Shown here piece after piece: positions 7,367-15,391 of a stretch of DNA of 33,020 bases. Numbering within the stretch: the first letter of the stretch is position 1; each line of letters begins with the position of its first letter. The notes under the pieces are model-generated. The model ran no database searches, had not been told where the DNA came from, and worked only from the letters and a program-made list of their open reading frames with translations. A program made the position numbers and the translations under genes. This DNA is from CAYGVX01 sp964544285 (GTDB taxonomy: Archaea > Thermoproteota > Bathyarchaeia > Bathyarchaeales > SOJC01): positions 1 to 33,020 of the forward strand of contig CAZJAQ010000009.1 of assembly GCA_964544285.1 (NCBI GenBank), in the 5' to 3' direction.

Positions 7367-9292
7367 TTGACAAGTAACGAATTTAACTGGATGATAGGTG
7401 GACCACAGGGAAGCGGCATCGACACTTCTGCGAACATCTTCGGCAGAGCTTGCGGCTACGGAGGCTATTACCTTTACGGAAAAAGAGAGTATCACTCTAA
7501 CATCAAGGGTCTCCACAGCTACTTTCACTTTCGAGTTTCAGAGAAGCCAGTCATAGCCAACGTAAATAATGTTGATATGCTTGCTGCTTTCGACGCTGAA
7601 ACGGTGGTTCGACACGTCCAAGAAGTAGTGCCTGAGGGCGGAATAGTCTTAGATAAAGAAGACCTAAACATCAAAATCTCCGACATACCCACGCTGCCGC
7701 CCGAATTCATGGCTGAACTAAACAAGTATCTCGAAAGCAAGAGAATCGGCAACACTATAAACGATTTGATGGAAGAGGCGAAAAAAGAAAACATAAACGT
7801 CTACCCCGTGCCCTTTCTCGATTTGCTCAAAGAGGTAGCTGACGAGTTAGGAATCGACAAGTTAAGCAAGGTTACAAGGATGAAGAACGTGTTGGCTCTA
7901 GGCGTATCCTTCGGACTGCTCGACTACGATGTCAGTTTAGCTGAAAAAGCCATCAAAGACGTGTTCGGCGAGAAGCCGAAAATCGCCGACATGAACATTC
8001 TCGCTTACAGAAAAGCCCACGAATATGCGAAACAGGCTTTCGGCAGCGGTTTCATCCATAAGCTTAGGAACCTCGACGTCCACGAGGGAAGATTATTTCT
8101 CACCGGATTCCAAGCCGTAGCCTTGGGCAAGGTTCTGGGAGGCTGCCGCGTTCAAACTTATTACCCGATTACGCCTGCTGCGGATGAAAGTGAGTATTTA
8201 GAGGCTAATGAAGTGTTTGAGTTGAAGAATGGAGAAGGTGCGATAGTTGTGATGCAGACTGAGGACGAGATTGCCGCGGTGAACATGGCTTCTGGAGCGG
8301 CTTTGGCTGGAGCTAGGGCGGCGACTGCTACTTCTGGACCTGGCTTCTCGTTGATGGTGGAAGGCTTGAGTTGGGCGGGAAACAACGAGGTTCCAATCGT
8401 GATTAGCTATTATCAGCGGGGAGCCCCTTCGACGGGTCTGCCCACACGCCACGGACAAGACGACCTCAGGTTTGCAATCCACGCTGGTCATGGTGAGTTT
8501 CCGAGAATCATCCTCGCTTCTGGCGACATAGAAGAATGCTTCTTCGACGTTGCCAAGGCTTTCAACTATGCGGAAAAGTATCAGATGCCCGTAATCCACC
8601 TCTTAGACAAGGCATTAGCAAACAGCACTCAAAGCTACCCAGTCTTCGACACAAGCCGAGTGAGGATAGACCGCGGAGAAATCGTCAGCAGCTGGAACCC
8701 TAACGACGACGAGTACAGACGATTCAGGTTCACCGACTCGGGCATTTCGCCTAGAGCTTTTCTGGGAACTGAGAAGGCTGTCATGTGGTACACGGGAGAC
8801 GAGCATAACGAGTGGGGACACATAAGTGAAGAGTCTTCGAACCGAAGCGCGATGGTGGAGAAGAGAATGAGAAAGCTTGAAGCTGCACATAGGGAAATCC
8901 CGTTAGAAGAGAAACTCAACTTCTTCGGGCGAGACGACGCCGAACACGTCATCGTAAGCTGGGGTTCACCCAAAGGCGCCATCCTAGAAGCCATGGAAAT
9001 GCTTGAAAAGGAAGGATTCCGCTTAGCATTTTTGCAGGTTCGCTTGCTCCATCCGTTGCCTAAGGAAAGAATCGCTGAAATTCTGGGAAAAGCAAAAACG
9101 AGAATCACTGTTGAGATGAACTATTCTGGACAGTTGGCAGGCATAATAGGCGAGAAAACTGGGATTTTCGTTGACTATTATGTCCTCAAGTATAATGGGC
9201 GACCCATGACTGCAACCGAGGTGTACGAAGCATTGAAGAAGATTCTTCGCGGTGAAGCGCCTAAGAGGCAGGTGTTAACCTATGGTTCTTAA
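7367..9292 (+). CDS. korA: 2-oxoacid:ferredoxin oxidoreductase, fused gamma-alpha subunit
   Basis: 641 residues from a TTG start behind GGTGAGGGGG. Residues about 8-200 are the gamma domain (MIGGPQGSGIDTSANIF). From about 235 the alpha domain follows with the conserved YPITP at 266-270, the TSGPGFSLMVEGLSWAG segment and the C-terminal FLQVRLLHPLP strand. Two-subunit archaeal enzymes of this type, as in Sulfolobus, oxidise 2-oxoacids (pyruvate, 2-oxoglutarate and others) with CoA to acyl-CoA, CO2 and reduced ferredoxin. The substrate cannot be set from sequence alone. The stop lies 11 bases inside the beta-subunit gene. Confidence 0.95.
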   Translation: MTSNEFNWMIGGPQGSGIDTSANIFGRACGYGGYYLYGKREYHSNIKGLHSYFHFRVSEKPVIANVNNVDMLAAFDAETVVRHVQEVVPEGGIVLDKEDLNIKISDIPTLPPEFMAELNKYLESKRIGNTINDLMEEAKKENINVYPVPFLDLLKEVADELGIDKLSKVTRMKNVLALGVSFGLLDYDVSLAEKAIKDVFGEKPKIADMNILAYRKAHEYAKQAFGSGFIHKLRNLDVHEGRLFLTGFQAVALGKVLGGCRVQTYYPITPAADESEYLEANEVFELKNGEGAIVVMQTEDEIAAVNMASGAALAGARAATATSGPGFSLMVEGLSWAGNNEVPIVISYYQRGAPSTGLPTRHGQDDLRFAIHAGHGEFPRIILASGDIEECFFDVAKAFNYAEKYQMPVIHLLDKALANSTQSYPVFDTSRVRIDRGEIVSSWNPNDDEYRRFRFTDSGISPRAFLGTEKAVMWYTGDEHNEWGHISEESSNRSAMVEKRMRKLEAAHREIPLEEKLNFFGRDDAEHVIVSWGSPKGAILEAMEMLEKEGFRLAFLQVRLLHPLPKERIAEILGKAKTRITVEMNYSGQLAGIIGEKTGIFVDYYVLKYNGRPMTATEVYEALKKILRGEAPKRQVLTYGS

Positions 9293-10244
9293 GATGTCGG
9301 ATTATCGTACTCCCGTCTTCGCCGACTGGTGTCCTGGCTGCGGCGACTTCGGCATACACACGGCTATACAGATGGCGTTAGCCGAGTTACAGCTTGAGCC
9401 CCACAGAGTGGTCATTGTTTCTGGAATCGGTTGCTCGGGCAAGACTCCCCACTTCACGTACGTGAATGGTGTGCATACGTTGCATGGGAGAACCTTGCCC
9501 TTCGCTATGGGAATCAAACTAGCCAACCCTGCCTTGGAAGTCATAGCTGCGGGAGGAGATGGGGACGGGCTGGGAATAGGCGCTGGACACTTCGTCAACA
9601 CTGGGAGAAGAAACATAGACATGACTTACATCGTCCACGACAACGCAGTATACGGCTTAACGAAGGGACAAGCGTCTCCAACGTTAAGATTGGGCTTACA
9701 GACAAAGTCTCTTCCAAAACCGAACATCAACGCCGCCATCAACCCCGTCGCCTTAGCTCTCGCCGCGGGGTACACTTTCATCGCGAGAACCTACGCCTTC
9801 GACGTGAAACACATGAAAGACACCATCGTCCAAGCCATAAAACACAAGGGATTAGCCTTCGTTAACATTCAGCAACCCTGCCCCACCTACAACGACATCA
9901 ACACCAAAGACTGGTACGGCGGACTCGACAGAATCGACCCCGAGACTGGAAAGCCCCAGCCGCGAGTTTACAAGCTCGAAGAGACAAGTTGGGACCCTGT
10001 AGTGAAAACTCCAGACGAAGAATTAGACAAAGCCGTGGCTGCACTCACAAAATCCAGGGAATGGGGAGACAAGATTCCCATAGGCGTTTTCTACAAGAAC
10101 GAACTCGTATCCACCTACGAAGAACGAATATCCAAGAGAATTCCCTCCTACATTGAGAAACCGCCGGCGAAACAAGAAATCAGCGATGAGTCTGGAGCGC
10201 CGACTGCTTTAATGGATAAATGGTTTAAGGACTTGACTGTGTGA
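9282..10244 (+). CDS. korB: 2-oxoacid:ferredoxin oxidoreductase, beta subunit
   Basis: 320 residues from ATG 9282, which is preceded by GGCAGGTG; an in-frame ATG at 9294 is an alternative. Cluster cysteines are C17 and C20 in WCPGCGDF, C51 in GIGCSGK and C200 in QQPCPTYND. They match the single 4Fe-4S pattern of Sulfolobus-type beta subunits. The thiamine diphosphate motif is GDGDGLGIGAGHF followed by the DNAVYGLTKGQ loop. Together with the alpha subunit it forms the catalytic heterodimer. Translational coupling to korA is clear from the overlap, and the aldehyde oxidoreductase starts 7 bases after its stop. Confidence 0.96.
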   Translation: MVLKMSDYRTPVFADWCPGCGDFGIHTAIQMALAELQLEPHRVVIVSGIGCSGKTPHFTYVNGVHTLHGRTLPFAMGIKLANPALEVIAAGGDGDGLGIGAGHFVNTGRRNIDMTYIVHDNAVYGLTKGQASPTLRLGLQTKSLPKPNINAAINPVALALAAGYTFIARTYAFDVKHMKDTIVQAIKHKGLAFVNIQQPCPTYNDINTKDWYGGLDRIDPETGKPQPRVYKLEETSWDPVVKTPDEELDKAVAALTKSREWGDKIPIGVFYKNELVSTYEERISKRIPSYIEKPPAKQEISDESGAPTALMDKWFKDLTV

Positions 10245-10251
10245 AAAAGCG

Positions 10252-12132
10252 ATGAAGGGATACGCGGGCAAAGTATTGAGAGTAAACCTTTCCGACGGGT
10301 CATCCAAAGCCGAGACGTTGCCCCCTGAATGGCCACGCAAATTCTTAGGAGGAATGGGCTTCGCAAGCATGCTGCTCTTCAACGAGACAGAGCAGGGTTT
10401 AGATGCGCTCGGGCTCGACAATAAGCTGATTGTTGCGCCAGGGCTTCTGACGGGAACTGGCATCCCGACTGCTTCGAAGACTCTTTTCATAGCAAAGTCT
10501 CCCCTAACTGGTGGTTCTGGAAAAGCATCTGCAGGAGCTTCGGTTGGTCCTGCGTTGAAGAAGGCGGGCTACGACCTTCTAGTGATAGAGGGGCAAAGCT
10601 CGAAGCCCGTTGTCTTGAGCGTTGCAGATCAGAGAGTGGAAATAGATGACGCTGGGGAGCTTTGGGGCAAAGAAGTGCGGCAGACTGCTGACCTGTTGAA
10701 GAAGCGTTATGAAGGCTTTGCTACCGCTGTGATTGGACCGGCTGGCGAGAACCTTTCGAAGATAGCTGGAATCGACTCTAACGAGCGACAGGCTGCGAGG
10801 ACTGGTCTGGGTGCGGTCATGGGGTCTAAGAAACTTAAGGCGATTGCGGTTAAGGGCACTTCTAACATCGAGTATGCCGATTCCAAAGCTCTGCACGACT
10901 TAGTAATCAAATGGACCAAAAGCGTTAGAGAGAACCCCGACTCGCTGCTTGACATGAAGTATGGAACGGCAGAGTTCTACGCTTGGATGAATAAGGACAA
11001 GGGGGTTCATCCGAGCCGCAACTGGCAGCAAGGTTACTTCCAAAAATCCTTCGATAATATCAAGGAAGGAAAACTTGCCCAACTAGACCCCTACTACTGG
11101 TCGCCAAAGTACACGGTCAGAAACAAGCCTTGCCCAAACTGCACCAAACCCTGCGGCAGAATCGTCCGAATCAACGAAGGCAAGTATGCGGGCACTGAGC
11201 TTGACGGTCCGGAATATGAAACAATATACTCTCTCGGGGCTAACCTTGAAATTGACGACTTTGAAGCCCTATGCCACGTTCACATGATGTGCGATTTCTA
11301 CGGGTTGGACGCCATTTCCGCGGGGCTTACTGTTTCGTGGGCGATGGAAGCCCTCGAGAAAGGGTTACTCACTAAGGAAGATTTGGACGGATTAGAGTTA
11401 AAGTTTGGAGACGTAGAAGCGACCCTAGAAGTCTTGAGGAAGATGGCTTACAGAGAAGGCAACGTGGGTGCTCTCCTGTCAGACGGCGTGAAAGCAGCCA
11501 GCGAAAAGCTGGGAAAAGGCTCAAGCCACTTCGCCATTCATTCAAAGGGACTCGAAATGCCAGCCTACGACGTCAGGGGAATAAAAGGCATGGGACTCGC
11601 AACAGCAGTCGCTGTCCGCGGAGCCGACCACTTGACAGCAGTGGTTTACGGGACAGAGTTAGTCGGAAAATGGTGGAAATTCTCTGGCGTCGACAGGTTT
11701 TCGGCTGAGAACAAAGGGTACTTGGTCAAGACTCATGAAGACTTAATGACGTTGTACGACGTTGTTGGAGTCTGCAAGTTTACGAGGCACACGTTCTATG
11801 CCGAGGCTTATCCTGAAATGGTTAAAGCGGTGACTGGGATGGAACTAAGCGTCGCTGACCTCTTCATGATCGGTGAGAGGGTGTACAACGTGCAGCGGGC
11901 TTTCAATACTAGGGAAGGGCTTGATAGAAGGAGCGATTCCTTGCCTGCACGAGTGTTTGAAGACCCCATTCCCAGAGGAGCATCTAAAGGCAGCAGGATT
12001 AAGAGGAGCGAGTTTGAAAGAATGCTCGACGACTACTATCAAGCTCGAGGATGGTCGTGGAATGGTGTTCCCACAAAAGCTAAGCTCGCCTCCCTCGACT
12101 TAGATGATGTGGCGGAGGAAGTGGGCGCTTAA
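10252..12132 (+). CDS. aor: Tungsten-dependent aldehyde ferredoxin oxidoreductase
   Basis: 626 residues, ATG 7 bases after korB. The N-terminus (GKVLRVNLSDGS, FLGGMGFASMLLF, then SPLTGGSGKASAGASVG) is typical of the AOR family. The 4Fe-4S cluster is held by C294, C297, C301 (CPNCTKPC) and probably C508 (VVGVCKF). The pterin-binding segment ERQAARTGLGAVMGSKKLKA is complete. These enzymes oxidise aldehydes to acids with a tungsto-bispterin cofactor, reducing ferredoxin. Placement in an operon with the 2-oxoacid oxidoreductase suggests it clears or uses aldehydes formed by side decarboxylation of 2-oxoacids, or makes acids from them (inference). Confidence 0.95.
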   Translation: MKGYAGKVLRVNLSDGSSKAETLPPEWPRKFLGGMGFASMLLFNETEQGLDALGLDNKLIVAPGLLTGTGIPTASKTLFIAKSPLTGGSGKASAGASVGPALKKAGYDLLVIEGQSSKPVVLSVADQRVEIDDAGELWGKEVRQTADLLKKRYEGFATAVIGPAGENLSKIAGIDSNERQAARTGLGAVMGSKKLKAIAVKGTSNIEYADSKALHDLVIKWTKSVRENPDSLLDMKYGTAEFYAWMNKDKGVHPSRNWQQGYFQKSFDNIKEGKLAQLDPYYWSPKYTVRNKPCPNCTKPCGRIVRINEGKYAGTELDGPEYETIYSLGANLEIDDFEALCHVHMMCDFYGLDAISAGLTVSWAMEALEKGLLTKEDLDGLELKFGDVEATLEVLRKMAYREGNVGALLSDGVKAASEKLGKGSSHFAIHSKGLEMPAYDVRGIKGMGLATAVAVRGADHLTAVVYGTELVGKWWKFSGVDRFSAENKGYLVKTHEDLMTLYDVVGVCKFTRHTFYAEAYPEMVKAVTGMELSVADLFMIGERVYNVQRAFNTREGLDRRSDSLPARVFEDPIPRGASKGSRIKRSEFERMLDDYYQARGWSWNGVPTKAKLASLDLDDVAEEVGA

Positions 12133-12139
12133 TAAGCAG

Positions 12140-12223
12140 ATGCTGATGATTAGACGGTTGAAGGAGTATAGGGAGAAGAGGAATTTCGAGAAGACAAACG
12201 AACCCATGGGTGAGGAAAAGTGA
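12140..12223 (+). pseudogene. N-terminal arm of the 3'-phosphoesterase, in a different frame
   Basis: A 27-residue frame (ATG 12140 or 12146 to TGA 12221-12223) encodes RRLKEYREKRNFEKTNEPMG. This is the conserved N-terminal arm of LigD-type 3'-phosphoesterases (LxEYxxKRDFxxTxEPxG). The rest of the enzyme continues in the next frame from GTG 12220. Adding one A to the AAAA run at 12216-12219 would join the two parts without a stop. It is therefore either a broken or miscalled 5' end, a site of -1 frameshifting at GAAAAG, or a true split with GTGA coupling. Confidence 0.65.
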
Positions 12224-12591
12224 GTGAAGGAAACATATATGTAATTCAAAAACACGCCGCCACGCATCTTCACTACGACTTGAGGTTAGAGATGGATGGG
12301 GTGCTGAAGAGCTGGGCGGTTCCCAAGACCCCGCCAACTAAGTCAGGAGTTAGAAGACTCGCTGTCGAGGTTGAAGACCATCCAGTCGAATACGCCAGCT
12401 TTGAGGGCACGATACCTGAGGGCCAGTACGGCGCTGGCACGGTGGAGATTTGGGATAGAGGCACCTTCACTCTTCTGGAGAGGAAAGAAGACAAGCTAAC
12501 CGTGGACATTCACGGCCAAAAAATCAAGGGAATCTACTATCTCGTCAGGTTCAAGGACAGGAAGAACTGGCTTTTTTTCAAGAAGAAATAA
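12220..12591 (+). CDS. Stand-alone DNA 3'-phosphoesterase (LigD PE domain)
   Basis: 123 residues from GTG 12220 (GAGGAAAA upstream). Active-site residues keep a constant offset of 30 from the Pseudomonas LigD phosphoesterase as I recall it: H12, H18, D20, R22, H54 and Y58 (KHAATHLHYDLRLE; EDHPVEY). The core LKSWAVPKTPP, GTIPEGQYGAGTVEIWDRG and LFFKKK is complete. Such manganese-dependent enzymes trim 3'-ribonucleotides and 3'-phosphates at DNA ends. Archaeal single-domain versions are known from Korarchaeum and Methanosarcina. The missing N-terminal arm lies directly upstream in another frame (12140-12223). No ligase or polymerase domain is nearby. Confidence 0.88.
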   Translation: MSEGNIYVIQKHAATHLHYDLRLEMDGVLKSWAVPKTPPTKSGVRRLAVEVEDHPVEYASFEGTIPEGQYGAGTVEIWDRGTFTLLERKEDKLTVDIHGQKIKGIYYLVRFKDRKNWLFFKKK

Positions 12592-12668
12592 ACAACCTGT
12601 AGAAGTCCCAGATTGCGGGCATGCGGAACCTTTACATCAAAAAAGCCACTTCACTGTTGAAACATAAA

Positions 12669-12679
12669 GCATTTAAACA
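12669..12679 (+). promoter_or_regulatory. Probable TATA box of the uL2-uS19 operon
   Basis: GCATTTAAACA lies about 37-47 bases before the uL2 ATG at 12716, in an otherwise gene-free gap of 124 bases. A weak ribosome site (GGCAGGTC) precedes the ATG. Confidence 0.45.
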
Positions 12680-12715
12680 GCATTCCCATCTTCACATAGA
12701 CGGCAGGTCAAGATC

Positions 12716-13450
12716 ATGGGAAAAAGAATCCGAGTACAAAGACGCGGACGCGGAGGACCCACCTTTCAGGCTTCCACCCATAAAAGAATAGCGCCAGCCA
12801 AGTACCCGCCAATCAGCAAGGAACAATTACAAGGCGTCATGGAGGGCAGAGTCGAAGGAATTCTCCACGAGCCTGGACGCGGCAGCCCTTTAGCCAGAAT
12901 TAGACTCGCAGCCAACCAAGACTATCACTTCATCGTCCCCGAGGGCATATGTGAAGGACAACAAATCCAAATCGGCAGCCAAGCACGACCAGACATAGGC
13001 AACGTCCTCCCCCTAAACAGCATCCCCGAAGGCACCATGATCTGCGGCATCGAACTTTCTCCGGGCGACGGAGGAAAAATAGCCCGCTCCTCAGGAACAT
13101 ACGCAACCGTCATCGCTCACACCCCTCAAGGAACCATGATAAAATTCCCATCGGGCAAGACGAAATATGTTAACAGTTTATGTCGCGCCACTATAGGCAT
13201 CGTCTCGGGGGCTGGGCGCCTCGAGAAACCCTTCCTAAAAGCAGGCGTGAAATACTACAAGAAAAGAGCGAAGGGTCACAAATACCCACGAACACGAGGC
13301 ATAGCCATGGTAGCTGCTTCTCATCCCTTTGGAAGCGGTGCCAAGGGTGCCCGTAAAGTTACCACAGTCGCACGTGGCGCCTCCCCAGGCAAGAAAGTAG
13401 GCTTGATTGCGGCAAGGGGCGCTGGCAAGAAACAGAAAAGGAGACAATAA
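12716..13450 (+). CDS. rpl2: Large-subunit ribosomal protein uL2
   Basis: 244 residues, full archaeal length. Start MGKRIRVQRRGRGGPTF, central GDGGKIARSSGTYATVIAH, and C-terminal GIAMVAASHPFGSG followed by a basic tail are diagnostic. uL2 supports the peptidyl transferase centre and subunit joining; the conserved histidine of the SHPFG loop is present. Only uS19 follows: neither uL23 upstream nor uL22 downstream is found, so this is a detached pair from the usual ribosomal cluster. Confidence 0.98.
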   Translation: MGKRIRVQRRGRGGPTFQASTHKRIAPAKYPPISKEQLQGVMEGRVEGILHEPGRGSPLARIRLAANQDYHFIVPEGICEGQQIQIGSQARPDIGNVLPLNSIPEGTMICGIELSPGDGGKIARSSGTYATVIAHTPQGTMIKFPSGKTKYVNSLCRATIGIVSGAGRLEKPFLKAGVKYYKKRAKGHKYPRTRGIAMVAASHPFGSGAKGARKVTTVARGASPGKKVGLIAARGAGKKQKRRQ

Positions 13451-13494
13451 CTTAATAAATTGCCCAATCGACGATTAAAGAGGCGAAGACAAGA

Positions 13495-13899
13495 ATGCCC
13501 AAAGAATTCACATATCGGGGATACAATTTCGAACAGTTGAAGAACCTGTCGATGGACGAGTTTATTCTCTTGCTCCCGTCCCGCCACCGAAGAAGCCTGC
13601 AGCGCGGACTCAAAACAGATCAACGCATCCTCTTGGAAAACATAAGAGCGGCAAGAGAAGCCCTAGACAAGGGACAGAGCTTGATGATTAAGACACACGC
13701 CCGAGACATGGTAATCCTACCCGAGATGGTCGGAGTCAAGGTTCTCCTTCACAACGGAAAAGAATTCGCCCCCGTCGAAATCACGCCCGAGATGATTGGG
13801 CACTATCTCGGAGAGTACGCAATCACAAACAAGCCAGTAAAGCACGGGCAACCAGGCATCGGAGCTTCACGTTCATCGATGTACGTGCCCCTAAAATGA
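13495..13899 (+). CDS. rps19: Small-subunit ribosomal protein uS19
   Basis: 134 residues, ATG after GAGGCGAAGACAAG. Recognised by FTYRGYNFEQLKNLSMDEF, LPSRHRRSLQRGL, THARDMVILPEMVG and the C-terminal KPVKHGQPGIGASRSS. It lies in the 30S head and contacts bridge regions. It sits 44 bases downstream of uL2 in the same operon and is followed by convergent minus-strand genes. Confidence 0.98.
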   Translation: MPKEFTYRGYNFEQLKNLSMDEFILLLPSRHRRSLQRGLKTDQRILLENIRAAREALDKGQSLMIKTHARDMVILPEMVGVKVLLHNGKEFAPVEITPEMIGHYLGEYAITNKPVKHGQPGIGASRSSMYVPLK

Positions 13900-13911
13900 A
13901 TAAAACGGTTA

Positions 13912-14337
13912 TTACGCCCGATAAGTCGGCTCAGTCTTCTTCTTTTCATCCTCAACCAACGGTACTTGAGGAAGTGGGATAGGTGGAGGAACGTTTATCG
14001 TTCTCGAAATAAGCACGGATTCCAAGAACACAATGTTCGAAATTGTCTGCAATATCACTGGTTCTGGCGGCTTCTTCTTCGTGTAATCAGAGTGTATCCT
14101 CTTCAGCTCTTCCTTGTCTCCGGTAACGTGAGCCTTGCCCTTAAAGCTGATTTGGGCCACTGAGGGGTTATAGGTTATGGTGAAAATGAAGGGTACTTCC
14201 AACAGGTCGTCGCTTGATTTGTTCACGTTTATTAGGTTGAGGTTTGTGGCGATTTTAACTTGAGGAAAAGGGCGTCTGATTTCCAAGAAGCGTTCCGCTG
14301 AGACATCGTGGATGAAAACGTGGACGCGGATTTTCAT
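13912..14337 (-). CDS. SecB-like fold protein encoded with eS24 and eS31
   Basis: 141 residues from ATG 14337, 11 bases after the eS31 stop; the frame is open further upstream but inside eS31. The pattern FPQVKIATNLNLINV, EVPFIFTITYNPSVAQISFK and KAHVTG (four long strands), then a helix ILQTISNIVFLESVLISR and a PPPIPLPQVPLV tail resembles the SecB chaperone layout. I am not certain of the family. An archaeal SecB-like protein (for example the MJ0357 type) is the closest match I can suggest. Being last in a ribosomal-protein operon, it may act on nascent chains (inference). Confidence 0.55.
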   Translation of the reverse strand: MKIRVHVFIHDVSAERFLEIRRPFPQVKIATNLNLINVNKSSDDLLEVPFIFTITYNPSVAQISFKGKAHVTGDKEELKRIHSDYTKKKPPEPVILQTISNIVFLESVLISRTINVPPPIPLPQVPLVEDEKKKTEPTYRA

Positions 14338-14348
14338 CTTTGGCTGGT

Positions 14349-14651
14349 TCAGGCTTCTGCGCCTCGCATTTCTTGGTTTTCCTTGTACCGTGTGAAGCCG
14401 CAATGTCCACACGTGTATCGGTTGCCATGGTCCGCCATAAAGAACCCTTGACCACATCTCTCACAGAAGGGGAGTAGTCGTTTCAAGCTGTTCTCATCGA
14501 TTTTGTAGTATCTGAAGAGACCTTTTTCTTTCTTCTTCTTTTTCTGAACTTTTCCCTTGCGTTTTTTGGGTTTCTCCTCTACGACTTTCTCTTCAACCTT
14601 CTCAGTTTCAGCCTCTTCTTCAACCTTCGGCTCTTCTGCTTTTTTAGACAT
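14349..14651 (-). CDS. rps27ae: Small-subunit ribosomal protein eS31 (S27ae)
   Basis: 100 residues. The C-terminal half is the zinc ribbon of eS31: FCERCGQGFFMADHGNRYTC and CGHCGFTRY, giving four zinc-binding cysteines. Residues 1-45 form an unusual charged extension, first rich in E and K, then a K/R run, where typical archaeal eS31 is only about 50-60 residues. Start is ATG behind AAGGTGAA, 12 bases after eS24. Confidence 0.95.
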   Translation of the reverse strand: MSKKAEEPKVEEEAETEKVEEKVVEEKPKKRKGKVQKKKKKEKGLFRYYKIDENSLKRLLPFCERCGQGFFMADHGNRYTCGHCGFTRYKENQEMRGAEA

Positions 14652-14663
14652 TCACCGTTCACC

Positions 14664-15041
14664 TTACTCTTCTTTCTCTTTCTTCTCCTCGGGCTCTTCG
14701 GGTTTTGGAGCAGGGGCTTTTTCAGGTTCCTTCGGTTTTTCTGCTTCCGCTATTTTCTCTGGAGGAACGTTTCGAGTTATTATGTGCTCGCGTTCAACTA
14801 GTTTTGCCTGTTCGAGGGATTCGTAGGCGTTTGCCTCTCCTAAGGCTATCATGGTTCCTGTCTTTGTTTCCACCTTTTCGACGAAGACAAGGTCAGACTT
14901 TGTCTTTAGTATCTCTGCCAAGTTTTGCCTTAATTCCAGACGGGGAGTCGTCTGTCCTTCTTGGCTGTGGTCTACTTCGAAGACTACTTCCTTTCTTCTC
15001 AGCAGGGGGTTGTATTTTTGGGAGAGGATTTTAACCTTCAA
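14664..15041 (-). CDS. rps24e: Small-subunit ribosomal protein eS24
   Basis: 125 residues from a TTG start. The core VKILSQKYNPLLRRKEVVFE, TTPRLELRQNLAEILKTK and VFVEKVETKTGT is diagnostic of eS24. Residues about 98-125 are a proline/lysine/glutamate-rich tail beyond the normal archaeal length of about 100. It is the first gene of the eS24-eS31-SecB-like operon; a TATA element is visible at 15092-15105. Confidence 0.96.
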   Translation of the reverse strand: MKVKILSQKYNPLLRRKEVVFEVDHSQEGQTTPRLELRQNLAEILKTKSDLVFVEKVETKTGTMIALGEANAYESLEQAKLVEREHIITRNVPPEKIAEAEKPKEPEKAPAPKPEEPEEKKEKEE

Positions 15042-15091
15042 GTCTATTCATCCGTTGATGATTCGTATTGGCACAGAGAAAAGCGTTTTTG

Positions 15092-15105
15092 CCCTTATAA
15101 AGTTT
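15092..15105 (-). promoter_or_regulatory. TATA box of the eS24 operon
   Basis: On the minus strand AAACTTTATAAGGG lies about 50-65 bases before the TTG start at 15041. It leaves room for a short leader containing the weak ribosome site GGATGAA. Confidence 0.5.
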
Positions 15106-15198
15106 CATAGTGAAGCTGGAATATTGATTGTGTATTCTTAATGTTTTTTGTTTGGTTTGCTCAAGCTATATTTGTGACTGTTGTTGGAAACCAGGGGT

Positions 15199-15378
15199 AT
15201 GCTAGTCGGACTCATCCTATGCCTGATAGGCCTCGTTGTTTTCATCTATGGAATGATTAACATGTCCCCTGCGAACGCGCTTGCTAATTCCTTTTTCGTC
15301 ATGGTAGGCATATTCTTGGGGATAGCGGGGCTGCTCGTGCTTATGACAAACGCTTTTTCAGGCGGCTTCGTTTTCTAG
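15199..15378 (+). CDS. Small two-TM membrane protein, probably from a leaderless message
   Basis: 59 residues from ATG 15199 (TTG at 15181 or 15184 would add five or six residues). Two hydrophobic helices, about residues 2-22 (LVGLILCLIGLVVFIYGMI) and 33-52 (FVMVGIFLGIAGLLVLMT), are separated by a short loop with PANA. A TATA-like CTATATTTG at 15166-15174 is centred about 29 bases before the ATG, the spacing expected for leaderless transcription. The function is unknown. Confidence 0.6.
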   Translation: MLVGLILCLIGLVVFIYGMINMSPANALANSFFVMVGIFLGIAGLLVLMTNAFSGGFVF

Positions 15379-15391
15379 CCTAGCCTATTCT

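Noticed and set aside
9431..9865. 144-codon frame within the oxidoreductase beta subunit
   Set aside because: Shadow of korB in another frame, rich in H/R, with no motif.
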